Shown piece by piece: positions 10,299-19,401 of a stretch of DNA of 64,000 nucleotides. The translations under genes were made by a program, and so were the position numbers. How positions within the stretch are numbered: the first letter of the stretch is position 1; every line of letters begins with the position of its first letter. Under the pieces are notes generated by a model. It worked only from the letters and a program-made list of their open reading frames with translations. It was not told the DNA's origin and made no database searches. Source of the DNA: Opitutaceae bacterium (lineage in GTDB: Bacteria > Verrucomicrobiota > Verrucomicrobiia > Opitutales > Opitutaceae); NCBI GenBank assembly GCA_030693515.1, contig JAUYAK010000017.1, positions 1-64,000 of the forward strand, given 5' to 3'.

Positions 10299-12041
10299 CT
10301 ACCGGCTTTTCTCGGAGAGCACCTGCTCAAGCAATCGTGTCTCCCACATGATGGTAATCCCGAGGTTTGTTGGATCACTGAACCGAAAAGCCGTATACTT
10401 TCCCGCGTCTTTTAGCCGCGCGAGGTGGGCCTGCTGCGCCTCCTTTTGCTCGGAGGCCGGCGCCTGCGGAACGCTCGGTCCTCTTTCGACTTCATCGCCG
10501 GGCCCCCGGTCGGCACCCGGAAACGGTTCGGAGACGATCATGGGCTTGCCGTGATAAATCGCGAGATAAGCCTCGATTTGCGTGAAGGAGGGAATTCCGC
10601 CGGTCGCCAGGTATTCCCGCAGCCTCGGAATTTTTCGCACAAAGTCGGGGCGCTTTTCCAGCAGCGCGGCCCAAACCAACTGTCTGGGCCGCGACCCGGT
10701 CAGGTCACCGCACAAATGGATCACCGCATCACAGGCTTTGATTTCCTCATCGAGCATCACGAGCGTGTCGTCGAGCGACTTTTGAAACATCTCCTGATCA
10801 CGCCAGTCGATATGAAGGCGCGCGAAGCCTTTGCGGAGTTCTTTGCGATACGCACCGAACTCCGCAGTGACGGCCGAAAAGAAAATCCGGATTCGGACAA
10901 CGCCCGACTCACGTCCACCCAGCAGCAGCGTTCCCGCCAAAGCGAGGGGAAGTTGCGCCAGCACGATGGCGGGCCACGATACGACCACGCGCGAGTTCCA
11001 GCCGGCGTAGATACAGACCAGCATGACGCCGATTCCGGCGGTCGCGGTGAACACGCAGATTTCACCCTTTTTCGGACGACGCCGGGAGAGCAGCCACCAG
11101 GTGACCGGCAAGACCAGGCTGAGCAGAACATTCCACGCCAGGCCGGCCCGCTCCAACCACTGGCCTTCACGAAAATTCAGGAACGCGTTCGCGTGCCATA
11201 CCACCCCGGGAATTTCCTCGTAGCCGAACCGCGAGTAAGGCGTGGGAAACGAGTCCGGCCGGCCGGCGGGAAAGGACTTGTAGTTTCCTCCCACAAAAAC
11301 AGTCGCGCCGTTGAACACCCCTTCAGGCAGCTCCTTGTCTGCTGCGAGGCAGTTGGCGAATTCGAACACAAGCCAGCTGCTGGGCGGAACCTGATAATAG
11401 TAAAGCGTGCCTTCGCCGGGCAGACGCAGGTCACCCCCTTCGGCGCGTTGCCGCGCCTTCGCCGCCGCCGCCGCCAGCGTCGGCGTGACCTCCGACTCCA
11501 GCTTCGCCCGGCGAATGACCCCGTCGGGGTCGGGGTGTGCGACGTTAAGGATGCCCCAGCTTTCGGCAGCTTGCCTCAGAATTTCAACCGGCTCGATCGG
11601 CTTTTTCTGCACACCCAACGCGTCGCTTTGCACCATCTGCTCCGCGCCACCCAGCACGACGTGGCCATGGGCGCGAATCGCCGCAGCGAACTCCGCGTCC
11701 GCGCCGGGCTCCCGCGAAGGGAGATCAAAGATGACGTCGAAGCAGACGCGCGCGACACCCGCCTGTTTCAGCCGGCGCAGCAGTTCCGCATGAGACCGGC
11801 GGCTGAAGGGCTCATTCTGCGGTCGGTTCAGCTTCCGATCCGTGTCCTCGTTCAGCACGACGATTACGACTTTGCTCGGAGCCGGATGGGTTGTGACCAA
11901 GTGAAGAGTGTCGTAAGCGAGGCGAAAAAGCGGCGAGCCCAACGACAGCTCCATGAGGCCAAGGCCGAGCAGCCATATCGCGAAGCCGAAGCCGGCGAAT
12001 TGGAATTGCCGCCACGTGGGCATCCGGCGCGACAGCTGCAT
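10299..12041 (-). CDS. CHASE2 sensor fused to a cytosolic TIR-like/DUF4062-like domain, 580 aa
   Basis: Inner-membrane signalling protein. TM1 is at about 15-33, then a periplasmic CHASE2-type sensor (about 36-292, with VVIVVLNEDTDRKLN and a repeated GGAE / GGNYKSFPAGRPDSFPTP pattern), then three TM helices (301-319, 327-347, 352-374). CHASE2 normally precedes a cyclase or kinase. Here the cytosolic part (383-510) reads RIFFSAVTAEFGAYR...LDEEIKACDAVIHLCGDLTG...SFTQIEAYLAIYHGKPMIV, the pattern of TIR-like DUF4062 domains seen in NTPase/TPR conflict proteins. The ATG at 12041 was chosen because GGGGA lies nine bases upstream and the hydrophobic N-terminus starts directly; a longer in-frame start would overlap the divergent gene. 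No kinase or cyclase motif is present. Family assignments are by eye. Confidence 0.65.
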   Translation of the reverse strand: MQLSRRMPTWRQFQFAGFGFAIWLLGLGLMELSLGSPLFRLAYDTLHLVTTHPAPSKVVIVVLNEDTDRKLNRPQNEPFSRRSHAELLRRLKQAGVARVCFDVIFDLPSREPGADAEFAAAIRAHGHVVLGGAEQMVQSDALGVQKKPIEPVEILRQAAESWGILNVAHPDPDGVIRRAKLESEVTPTLAAAAAKARQRAEGGDLRLPGEGTLYYYQVPPSSWLVFEFANCLAADKELPEGVFNGATVFVGGNYKSFPAGRPDSFPTPYSRFGYEEIPGVVWHANAFLNFREGQWLERAGLAWNVLLSLVLPVTWWLLSRRRPKKGEICVFTATAGIGVMLVCIYAGWNSRVVVSWPAIVLAQLPLALAGTLLLGGRESGVVRIRIFFSAVTAEFGAYRKELRKGFARLHIDWRDQEMFQKSLDDTLVMLDEEIKACDAVIHLCGDLTGSRPRQLVWAALLEKRPDFVRKIPRLREYLATGGIPSFTQIEAYLAIYHGKPMIVSEPFPGADRGPGDEVERGPSVPQAPASEQKEAQQAHLARLKDAGKYTAFRFSDPTNLGITIMWETRLLEQVLSEKSR

Positions 12042-12149
12042 CGTCACGTTTCCCCATCCTGACCGCTGGCCGCTCCCCGGTCCCAGAGCTTCGGTTGCGG
12101 TGTCAACATCATCGTTGCCATCGTCCGGCGCCGCAGCGTTATTTGCCGG

Positions 12150-15100
12150 ATGTGGTCCCGCCATTTGCTGATGGCCTTGAGGGTTCTCACCCTCCCCGCA
12201 AGCCTCTTTTATGCCCGGGCGGCCGAGCCGGCCCCCTCTGCCTTGCTGGTCGCCGGCGCCAACAGCGTGAAAGTAACCAAGGGTGGCCACGAGATCACGT
12301 GGACCGCCTCCCTCGGTGCGGTAAAGTTGCACGGCGGTGACATCGTGCGCACCGGACACGAAGCGCGTGCCACCGTCGATGTGCTGATTCCGGCCGGCAC
12401 GCTGCAGCTTGGCCCGCTCACCACCCTCGCGCTCCGCAAGAATTCAAACGGCTCATCTTCGCCCGCCGTGGATCTTTCCGCCGGTGCGATTTTCCTTTTT
12501 TCCCGCGCCAAGTCGCGCGAGCTTGAGGTGCTGACGCCCACGGCCGTTGCGGCCTTGCGCGGGACAGAATTCGTCATCCGCGTCACCGCTGGCGGCGAGA
12601 CCGAAGTCAGCATGGTCGACGGCGAAGTTGAACTCAGCAATTCCGCCGGCTCGGTGCTTTTGCTGAGCGGCGAAAGCGGCGTAGCCGAGCACGGCAAGCC
12701 GCCGCGCAAAACTGCAAAAATCGACGCCGTGAGTGCCATCCAATGGACGCTCTACTATCCGAGTGTGGTTGACCCCGCGGAGTTCGGCCTAACGGCGTTG
12801 GAGGCACAGGCGCTGGCCAACTCACTCGATGCGTATCGTGCTGGCGACCTCGTGGGGGCGTTGGAAACATACCCCACACTTCACCAAGCGTCCTCTCCCG
12901 CCGGGCATCTTTTCCACGCGGCGGTTTTGTTGGCGGCCGGTCAGGTCGACGCCGCGCAATCGGCGCTCGCAGAAGTGCCCGCGAACGCTTCGGGCCGCCG
13001 CGCCATCGAGCAGATGCTCGCCGCCGTTTGGCACCGGCCCTCGACCCGCCAGGATAAACCACAGACCGGGAGCGAGTGGCTGGCGGAGTCCTACTTCTTG
13101 CAATCCACCAGAAAGCTTGAGGCCGCGCTTGAGGCCGCTCGCGTCGCCACGGAAAAGTCCCGCGACTTCGGCGCCGCGTGGACGCGGCTGGCTGAACTGA
13201 ATTTCAGCTTCGGCCACACGGCTCAGGCCCGGACCGCGCTCACGCGTGCGCTCACGCTTTCTCCCCGCCACGCGGAAGCCCAAGCGCTGCGTGGATTTTT
13301 GCTCAGCGCGGAGAACCGGATACCCGAAGCGCGCGATGCCTTCGAGGAAGCCATCCGCTTCGACGGCGCGCTCGGCGATGCCTGGCTCGGCCGCGGCCTC
13401 GCGCGTTTTCGTGCCGGCGATGTCGAGAGCGGGCGTCAGGATCTCCGAATTGCCGTCGTGCTAGAATCCAACCGCTCGCTCTTTCGCAGCTACTTGGGCA
13501 AGGCCTACAGCCAACTCAACGAAGACAATTTGGCGCGCCGCGAACTTGATCGCGCCCGCGATCTTGATCCCGCCGACCCGACCCCCTGGCTCTACTCCGC
13601 GATCCAACACCAGCAGGCCTACCGCTACGACGACGCCATCGCCGACCTGCATGAATCGCTCGCCCGCACCGACAATCGCCGGCTCTACCGATCCCAATTC
13701 CTTCTCGATCAGGATCGCGCGGTGCGGAGTTCCAACCTCGCGAGTATCTACCAAAACGCCGGTCTCGCCGATGTCGCCGTGCGCGAGGCCACCCGTGCGG
13801 TCGAAGCCGACTACACCAATGCCTCCGCCCACCTCTTTCTCGCCAACAGCTTCGACGCCTTGCGTGACCCGGCGCGCATCAACCTCCGGCATGAGACCGC
13901 ATGGTTCAATGAACTGCTGCTCGCGTCCCTGCTCGCACCCGTCGGAGGTGGTCCGCTCTCGCAGTATGTTTCGCAACAGGAATACTCGAAACTCTTGCAG
14001 ACCGACGGCTGGCAGGCGCACTCCCTGACCGAGTGGCGCGGCTCGGGCGACATCGATCAGCAGCTTTCGCTCTCGGCCAACCGCGGCCGCTGGGGCGGCG
14101 GCCTCGACTTCGCCTACCACCACGACACCGGCAGCCGGCCCGACAACGGCGTCACGCGCCGTGAGCTCTTCGGCCAGCTAAAGTTTCAGCCGGGCGAGGA
14201 CGACACGCTCTACCTGCTCGCCAACTGGGCCCAGACACGCAGCGGCGACCTGTTCGAGAACTATGCCAACCAGCCGGCGAACCCGGGCCTACGGGCCACC
14301 GACCGCGAGCTGCCCGCGCTCGCGCTGCTCGGGTGGAATCGCCGCTGGGCGCCCGGCCACCACACGCTGCTCGTCGCCAGCCGCCTCGGCGGGGTGCAGG
14401 ATCTGACCGCGCCCGCCACCGCTCAGCTCGCGCTGCGGCGCGATGCGGCCTTTCTGCAACCGGGCTTTCTCCGCCTCGACGCCGCCGGTGCGCTCGGCTA
14501 CGCGGCCGCCGATTTGCGCGCCGCCGGGGCCACACCCGTCGCACGCGCTCCGGACGGCTCGCTCGTTTTCTCGCCGGCGTTTCAGGCCGGCATCGCGCCG
14601 TATCTCAGGTCCGCCCCGGTCGTCGGCGTGAGTGACGTGCGGTTCGACTTCGCCACGCGCCGGGAATTTTCTCTGCTGGCCGCCGAGCTGCAGCAACTCT
14701 GGCAGACGGGCCCCAACACCTTGCTGCTTGGGGCGCGGCACCAGGCCGGGACGTTCGACACCACTGCGCGCCTCGACCTTGCGGACTCCTCGCTGCGGGG
14801 GTTCTTCTCCGCGCCGGCGGCGCTCCAGCGCGAGTCGGTCGATTTTTCGCGCACCGGGTTTTACGCCTACGATTTTTTCCGCGCCACGCGCGCCCTCACG
14901 CTCCTCGCCGGTGTGACCCGTGACCGCCTCGCTCGGCCGGAGAATTTCCGTAACCCACCGGTGAGCGGTCGGCGGACGGACGACGCGCGCACGAGTGCAA
15001 AGGTGGGCTTCACCTTCGCGCCTTCGCCCGCACTGCGGGTGCGCGGTCTCTACGCCGAGGCGCTCGGCGGCGTGACGTTCGACGAGAGCGTGCGGCTCGA

Positions 15101-15827
15101 GCCCGTCCAACTGGCCGGTTTCAACCAAGCGTTTCGCACCGTGATCTCCGAATCGCTCGCCGGCTCGGTCGAGGCGCCCGTCTATCGCATCCGGGGCCTG
15201 AGTGCCGACGGCTCGCTCACGTCGCGCACGTGGTGGCATGTCACAGGCAACCTCCTGCGCGAGGAGGTCCGGCGCACCGTCGGCGCGTTCGACGTGTTCT
15301 CCTCCCCGGTTTTTCCCGACGGTTTCGTCGCCCTGCCCGCGAGCACGACGCAGCGGCTCGCCTATCGCGAGGAAGAGCTCGCCGCCGGCGTCCACCAACT
15401 GCTCGGACGGGAGTTCACGGTCGGCGTCACCGTCCGGCGCGTGCGTTCGCGGCTTCGCACGGTCTATCCGCAGATCCCCCTCGCGCTCACAGCCGCCGCC
15501 GACCGCGAGGACGCCGCGACGTTTGCCGTCGTCACGCTCACGGGCCTCTGGAACGCCCCTTCGGGCTGGTTCGCGCGCGCTGAAGCCGGCCACCACCATC
15601 AATCGCTTGCGAGTCGCGCCGACGGGCGGCTCACGCCAGGCCTTGGCGGTGATGAATTCTGGCAGCTCGACGCGCGGGTGGGCCGCCGCTTCGACCGCGG
15701 GCGGCGCGAAGTTTCGCTCGGCGCGCTCAATCTCGGCGACCGCGACTATCATCTCAGCCCGCTCTCGCCGCATGGCCCGCTGGCGCACCGGCGCACGGTG
15801 TTTGTGCGCGTGCGGCTGGGGCTGTGA
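12150..15827 (+). CDS. FecR-TPR protein with C-terminal outer-membrane beta-barrel, 1225 aa
   Basis: A signal peptide (ending about ARA, residue 24) is followed by a periplasmic FecR-like domain at about 35-185 with the hallmark AVAALRGTEFVIRV (residues 132-145) and SMVDGEVEL. Tetratricopeptide repeats run from about 220 to 580. From about 600 to the end the sequence alternates like an outer-membrane barrel and ends HRRTVFVRVRLGL. I see no TonB plug. It probably spans periplasm and outer membrane. It is transcribed away from the CHASE2 gene, with 108 bases between start codons. FecR-domain proteins are often encoded next to CHASE2 proteins, so it is the likely periplasmic partner. A second in-frame ATG at codon 8 would also leave a good signal peptide. 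Confidence 0.75.
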   Translation: MWSRHLLMALRVLTLPASLFYARAAEPAPSALLVAGANSVKVTKGGHEITWTASLGAVKLHGGDIVRTGHEARATVDVLIPAGTLQLGPLTTLALRKNSNGSSSPAVDLSAGAIFLFSRAKSRELEVLTPTAVAALRGTEFVIRVTAGGETEVSMVDGEVELSNSAGSVLLLSGESGVAEHGKPPRKTAKIDAVSAIQWTLYYPSVVDPAEFGLTALEAQALANSLDAYRAGDLVGALETYPTLHQASSPAGHLFHAAVLLAAGQVDAAQSALAEVPANASGRRAIEQMLAAVWHRPSTRQDKPQTGSEWLAESYFLQSTRKLEAALEAARVATEKSRDFGAAWTRLAELNFSFGHTAQARTALTRALTLSPRHAEAQALRGFLLSAENRIPEARDAFEEAIRFDGALGDAWLGRGLARFRAGDVESGRQDLRIAVVLESNRSLFRSYLGKAYSQLNEDNLARRELDRARDLDPADPTPWLYSAIQHQQAYRYDDAIADLHESLARTDNRRLYRSQFLLDQDRAVRSSNLASIYQNAGLADVAVREATRAVEADYTNASAHLFLANSFDALRDPARINLRHETAWFNELLLASLLAPVGGGPLSQYVSQQEYSKLLQTDGWQAHSLTEWRGSGDIDQQLSLSANRGRWGGGLDFAYHHDTGSRPDNGVTRRELFGQLKFQPGEDDTLYLLANWAQTRSGDLFENYANQPANPGLRATDRELPALALLGWNRRWAPGHHTLLVASRLGGVQDLTAPATAQLALRRDAAFLQPGFLRLDAAGALGYAAADLRAAGATPVARAPDGSLVFSPAFQAGIAPYLRSAPVVGVSDVRFDFATRREFSLLAAELQQLWQTGPNTLLLGARHQAGTFDTTARLDLADSSLRGFFSAPAALQRESVDFSRTGFYAYDFFRATRALTLLAGVTRDRLARPENFRNPPVSGRRTDDARTSAKVGFTFAPSPALRVRGLYAEALGGVTFDESVRLEPVQLAGFNQAFRTVISESLAGSVEAPVYRIRGLSADGSLTSRTWWHVTGNLLREEVRRTVGAFDVFSSPVFPDGFVALPASTTQRLAYREEELAAGVHQLLGREFTVGVTVRRVRSRLRTVYPQIPLALTAAADREDAATFAVVTLTGLWNAPSGWFARAEAGHHHQSLASRADGRLTPGLGGDEFWQLDARVGRRFDRGRREVSLGALNLGDRDYHLSPLSPHGPLAHRRTVFVRVRLGL

Positions 15828-15970
15828 GGCGGCAGCCTTCGCGCGTCTGGCTATGAACGTTGGACGGTGGATGAGGGAAAAGAGGAGTGACTTTTCGGGC
15901 CATCATGCATCTGCTGGTTCGTTCGACCTCCCCGCCTCGTTCACCGTTTGCGCGCCGCGTGCTCCCCGCC

Positions 15971-18028
15971 ATGACTAGTCCCCGTCGGCCGACTTGGTTC
16001 GTGCCGTTAATCGGCGCCGGTTTGTGGTTCGCCCTAGTAGTTGGGTTGCACGGGCAGCAGACGGTCGTGTGGTCGGATAATTTCGACGATGCGAATCCCG
16101 ACAACAGATGGGCGGCGGACGGAGGCACTTGGCAGATTGGCTCACCGACACTCACTTCTGGGCCTGCACTTAACGCGGGCTTTCGCACCTTCTCCGGATC
16201 GAAGTGCGTGACGACCGGACTCGCGACCACCTATTCGAATGGCGTCTCGTCACGGCTGATTCGAATTCAATCTTTCACGGTTCCCTCAGCGAGTGCCAAT
16301 CCGCGTTTGCGTTTCTGGCACTGGTTTAACTTTGGGCGGAGCGACCAAGGTGTCGTGCAGGTCAAGGAAGTCGGCTCGACAACATGGACGAGCGCGACTT
16401 CGGCTGGGACCTTCACTTGGTCCGGAAGTAACACCTGGTCGTCGCCCCAGATAGATCTGTCGCCCTATGCGGGCAAACAGATCCAAATCGCATTTTTGTT
16501 CACCTCAATTCAGGCCTTCACCACCGACGACGTCGGCCCCGGCTGGTATATCGACGACATCTCGCTGCAATCTGACTCACCCAGCAATGCCGGCACCTAC
16601 TTCGGCACATTCGCGGGCAACGCGGGCACATGGTCGCTCATTGTGCGCGACGACGGGTCCGGCACCTATATCGCCTACCTGAACAACCCGAAATCCGCCA
16701 TCGTGACCAACGTGCAGGTGGCCGCCGACGGCACGTTCCGCACGCTGACGACGACAGTCCAGCCCCAGTCCGCGGCGAACGGTCCGCCGGTGGCGGCGGC
16801 GGCCACGGTGTTCACACTCTCCGGCACGATCGGATCGGGCGGCGTGACCGGCAACTTGGAGGGACTCAACGTTTCCTTCGCCGGCGCAATCGATCCGCCG
16901 GGGGGCGCCTCGGCCGCCGTCAGCGGCCTGTATCAGGCCGGCGGCACGGGCGGCGCGGGCACGACCTACGCGGTCGTCGGCAGCACGCGGCAAGTGGTGG
17001 CGCTCACGGTGGGCGCCACTTTGGTCGACGGCGGGCTCGGCACGGTGAGCGCCAGCGGCGCGTTCACCGTCACGACTGTCAACAACACCCAGATCAACGG
17101 CACGGTTGTGTCCACCACCGGTGCCATCACCGCGACCGTTGCGCCGACCAATGGGCCAGCGGTGACGGTGACAGGCTTTTCAGTCGAAGCCCAAGTCGCG
17201 CCGACACGACTGGTCAATCTTTCCATCCTCTCCGACATCGCCACGTCGGGCGACAACTTCACCCTCGGCTACGTCGTGGGTGGGGCCGGCACCACCGGCA
17301 GCAAGCCCGTGGTCATCCGCGCGGCGGGGCCGTCGCTTGCCGCACTCAGCGTGGCCTCACCTCTGACCGATCCGAAATTGGAACTTTACGCCGGCACAAC
17401 CAAGACCGGGGAGAACGACAACTGGGGCGGGACCGCCGATCTCACGACAGCCATGGCCAACGTCGGCGCTTTTCCGCTCTCCGGCCCAACTTCCCGCGAT
17501 GCCGCGGCGATGGCCACCATCACCACGCGCGATAATTCGGTGAGGATTTCCGCGGTCGGCACGCTCACCGGCGCGGTGATGGCCGAAGTCTACGACGCCA
17601 CGCCCAACAACAGCTTCACGGGTCTGACGCCACGCCTCATCAATCTCTCGGTGCTCAAGCAAATCGGCTCAGGCTTCACCGTCGGCTTCGTCGTCGGCGG
17701 CCGCACGACCCGCACCGTGCTCATTCGCGCCGTGGGTCCGACGCTCGGGGCGGCGCCGTTCCATGTGGGAGGAGTAATGGCTGACCCGAGGCTCACACTC
17801 TTCGCTGCCGCCACCAAGATCGATGAGAACGACAACTGGAGCGCCACCCCGGCGCTAATCGCCCCGCTCACCGCCGCGATGACACAGGTTGGCGCATTTG
17901 TCCTTCCTGGAGCCTCGCGCGACGCCGCCCTGCTGACGACCCTCCAACCCGGCAACTACTCCGTGCAAGTCGCCCTGAGCACCGGTGCCCCGGGCCTCGT
18001 CCTTGTCGAGGTCTACGAAGTGCCGTGA
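15971..18028 (+). CDS. Secreted MAM/beta-sandwich and NDNW-repeat protein, 685 aa
   Basis: The chosen ATG gives a compact signal peptide (MTSPRRPTWFVPLIGAGLWF...GLHG); an earlier start at 15887 would put 28 residues before it. Residues about 30-200 (WSDNFDDANPDNRW ... GPGWYIDDISLQ) look like a MAM/concanavalin-like sandwich. Then come a GTYFGTF module, two NDNW modules (GENDNWGG and DENDNWS) and the terminal motif VLVEVYEVP. The last about 470 residues parallel the large Ig protein at 4.6-8 kb. Probably a cell-surface or matrix protein; no catalytic residues recognised. The shared C-terminus could be a sorting or anchoring signal, which is inference. Confidence 0.8.
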   Translation: MTSPRRPTWFVPLIGAGLWFALVVGLHGQQTVVWSDNFDDANPDNRWAADGGTWQIGSPTLTSGPALNAGFRTFSGSKCVTTGLATTYSNGVSSRLIRIQSFTVPSASANPRLRFWHWFNFGRSDQGVVQVKEVGSTTWTSATSAGTFTWSGSNTWSSPQIDLSPYAGKQIQIAFLFTSIQAFTTDDVGPGWYIDDISLQSDSPSNAGTYFGTFAGNAGTWSLIVRDDGSGTYIAYLNNPKSAIVTNVQVAADGTFRTLTTTVQPQSAANGPPVAAAATVFTLSGTIGSGGVTGNLEGLNVSFAGAIDPPGGASAAVSGLYQAGGTGGAGTTYAVVGSTRQVVALTVGATLVDGGLGTVSASGAFTVTTVNNTQINGTVVSTTGAITATVAPTNGPAVTVTGFSVEAQVAPTRLVNLSILSDIATSGDNFTLGYVVGGAGTTGSKPVVIRAAGPSLAALSVASPLTDPKLELYAGTTKTGENDNWGGTADLTTAMANVGAFPLSGPTSRDAAAMATITTRDNSVRISAVGTLTGAVMAEVYDATPNNSFTGLTPRLINLSVLKQIGSGFTVGFVVGGRTTRTVLIRAVGPTLGAAPFHVGGVMADPRLTLFAAATKIDENDNWSATPALIAPLTAAMTQVGAFVLPGASRDAALLTTLQPGNYSVQVALSTGAPGLVLVEVYEVP

Positions 18029-18407
18029 ACGAATCGCGGTGATACCGAGCGAGGTGCTTGTTTACGGCTCTGAAGTGAACCCCGTGCGCTGGACAGCCGA
18101 GACGTAAAAGTTAATTACGAAAATCAAAGCGTGAGTTCGAAGCAGATTCCAAAACAATCGGAAAGATAAGGGGTGTGATGACCGGACCCACTTTTCCGGG
18201 TCGCCCGTTGTGAGAGTTTGAGCGGGTTCTTGTTTGTCGTTTGGGTTGTGGTTGCTGCTGGGAGCAGAGGCGAGTTCCGGCCTTCGGTCATGCCCGCCAA
18301 GCCGCCTGTGCCGAAGGCCATCGTATGGATTTGAGAGACGCGAACCGGCGCACCGCGCGCTTGCGGCCCCGCGTGCACCGCGCCATGCCAAGGAACCCGC
18401 CCCTCCC
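18029..18407. other. 379-base spacer with AT-rich tract and inverted repeat
   Basis: The first half (about 18105-18180) is markedly AT-richer than its surroundings and is the best place for the promoter of the ThuA gene that follows. A perfect 9-base inverted repeat GGCCTTCGG / CCGAAGGCC lies at 18279-18287 and 18311-18319 with a 23-base loop. No coding region is convincing: the open frame that runs into the ThuA gene has no signal-peptide-like start until 18408. Confidence 0.5.
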
Positions 18408-19352
18408 ATGCCCCCCCACGCCCTCCTCCGCCCTCTCACTGCCCTTGCGCTCGCCCTCATCGCCGCCGCATCTCTGGCCGCCGCCGCGCCGCACCGGATC
18501 ATGCTCCTCACCGGCCAGTCGAATCCCTACCACGACTGGGCCAAGAGCGCGCCCGTCGTGCGGGACATCCTCGCGCAGACCGGACTCTTCACCGTCGATG
18601 TCGTCACCACGCCGCCCAAGGGCGCCGACATGGCCGGCTTCGCCCCGAAGTTCGCCGGCTACGCCGCCGTCGTGATGGTTTACGAGGGCGCCGAGTTTCC
18701 CGAGGCCACCAAGGCGGCCTTCGTGGACTACATGAAAAAGGGCGGCGGCCTCGTCGTCGTGCATGACGCCAACAACGCCTTTCCCTTTTGGCCCGAGTGG
18801 AACGAAATGATCGGCGTCGGCGGCTGGGGCTTCAAACCCGACGGTGGCATCGGCGCGCGCACCGAGAAATGGGGCCCCAAGATCCGCTGGCGCGACGGCA
18901 AGATGGTCCTCGACTCGGCCACGCCCGGTAATGCCAGCCATCCGCCGCGCCACGATTTCACCCTCGTCACCCGCGCGCCCGACCACCCGATTATGCGCGG
19001 CCTGCCCGCCGCCTGGCTCCACGCCAACGACGAGATCTACAGCCACCTCCGCGGCCCCGCGAAAAACGTCACCGTCCTCGCCACCGCGCAGCCCGACAAG
19101 GGCAAGTTCCCCACCTCCAGCGGCGAACACGAGCCCATGCTCATGACGATCACCTACGGGCAGGGCCGCGTCTTCCACACCACCCTCGGCCACGTCTCGC
19201 CCAAAGACACCGGCCCGCACCGCGCCATTCAGTGCGCCGGTTTCATCGTCACGCTCCAACGCGGCACCGAGTGGGCCGCCACCGGCAAGGTCATGCAAAA
19301 GGTGCCCGCGGATTTCCCGACCGCGGAGACCGTCTCCGTGCGTGCGCCGTAG
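18408..19352 (+). CDS. ThuA-domain secreted protein, 314 aa
   Basis: ThuA family (glutamine-amidotransferase-like flavodoxin fold) with an N-terminal signal peptide (LTALALALIAAASLAAA). Typical features: RIMLLTGQSNPYHDW, the strand VVMVYEGAEFPEATKAAFVDYMKKGGGLVVVHDANNAFPFW with its HDA/NNAF motif, IMRGLP..WLHANDEIYSHL, and EHEPMLMTITYGQGRVFHTTLGH. ThuA relatives are tied to 3-keto-sugar metabolism through trehalose utilisation and Gfo/Idh partners. It leads a likely operon with the membrane protein (49 bases on) and the putative metallohydrolase. A second ThuA gene lies 7 kb downstream. The ATG was chosen by signal peptide. Confidence 0.9.
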   Translation: MPPHALLRPLTALALALIAAASLAAAAPHRIMLLTGQSNPYHDWAKSAPVVRDILAQTGLFTVDVVTTPPKGADMAGFAPKFAGYAAVVMVYEGAEFPEATKAAFVDYMKKGGGLVVVHDANNAFPFWPEWNEMIGVGGWGFKPDGGIGARTEKWGPKIRWRDGKMVLDSATPGNASHPPRHDFTLVTRAPDHPIMRGLPAAWLHANDEIYSHLRGPAKNVTVLATAQPDKGKFPTSSGEHEPMLMTITYGQGRVFHTTLGHVSPKDTGPHRAIQCAGFIVTLQRGTEWAATGKVMQKVPADFPTAETVSVRAP

Positions 19353-19401
19353 CGTCGCCCGCCACCCCTGCTTTTCCCCTGCCCCGCCCCACACATACCC
19401 C

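Noticed and set aside
18062-18511. Minus-strand frame of 149 codons in the ThuA upstream region
   Set aside because: No recognisable domain or signal, runs antisense into the ThuA signal peptide; probably chance.
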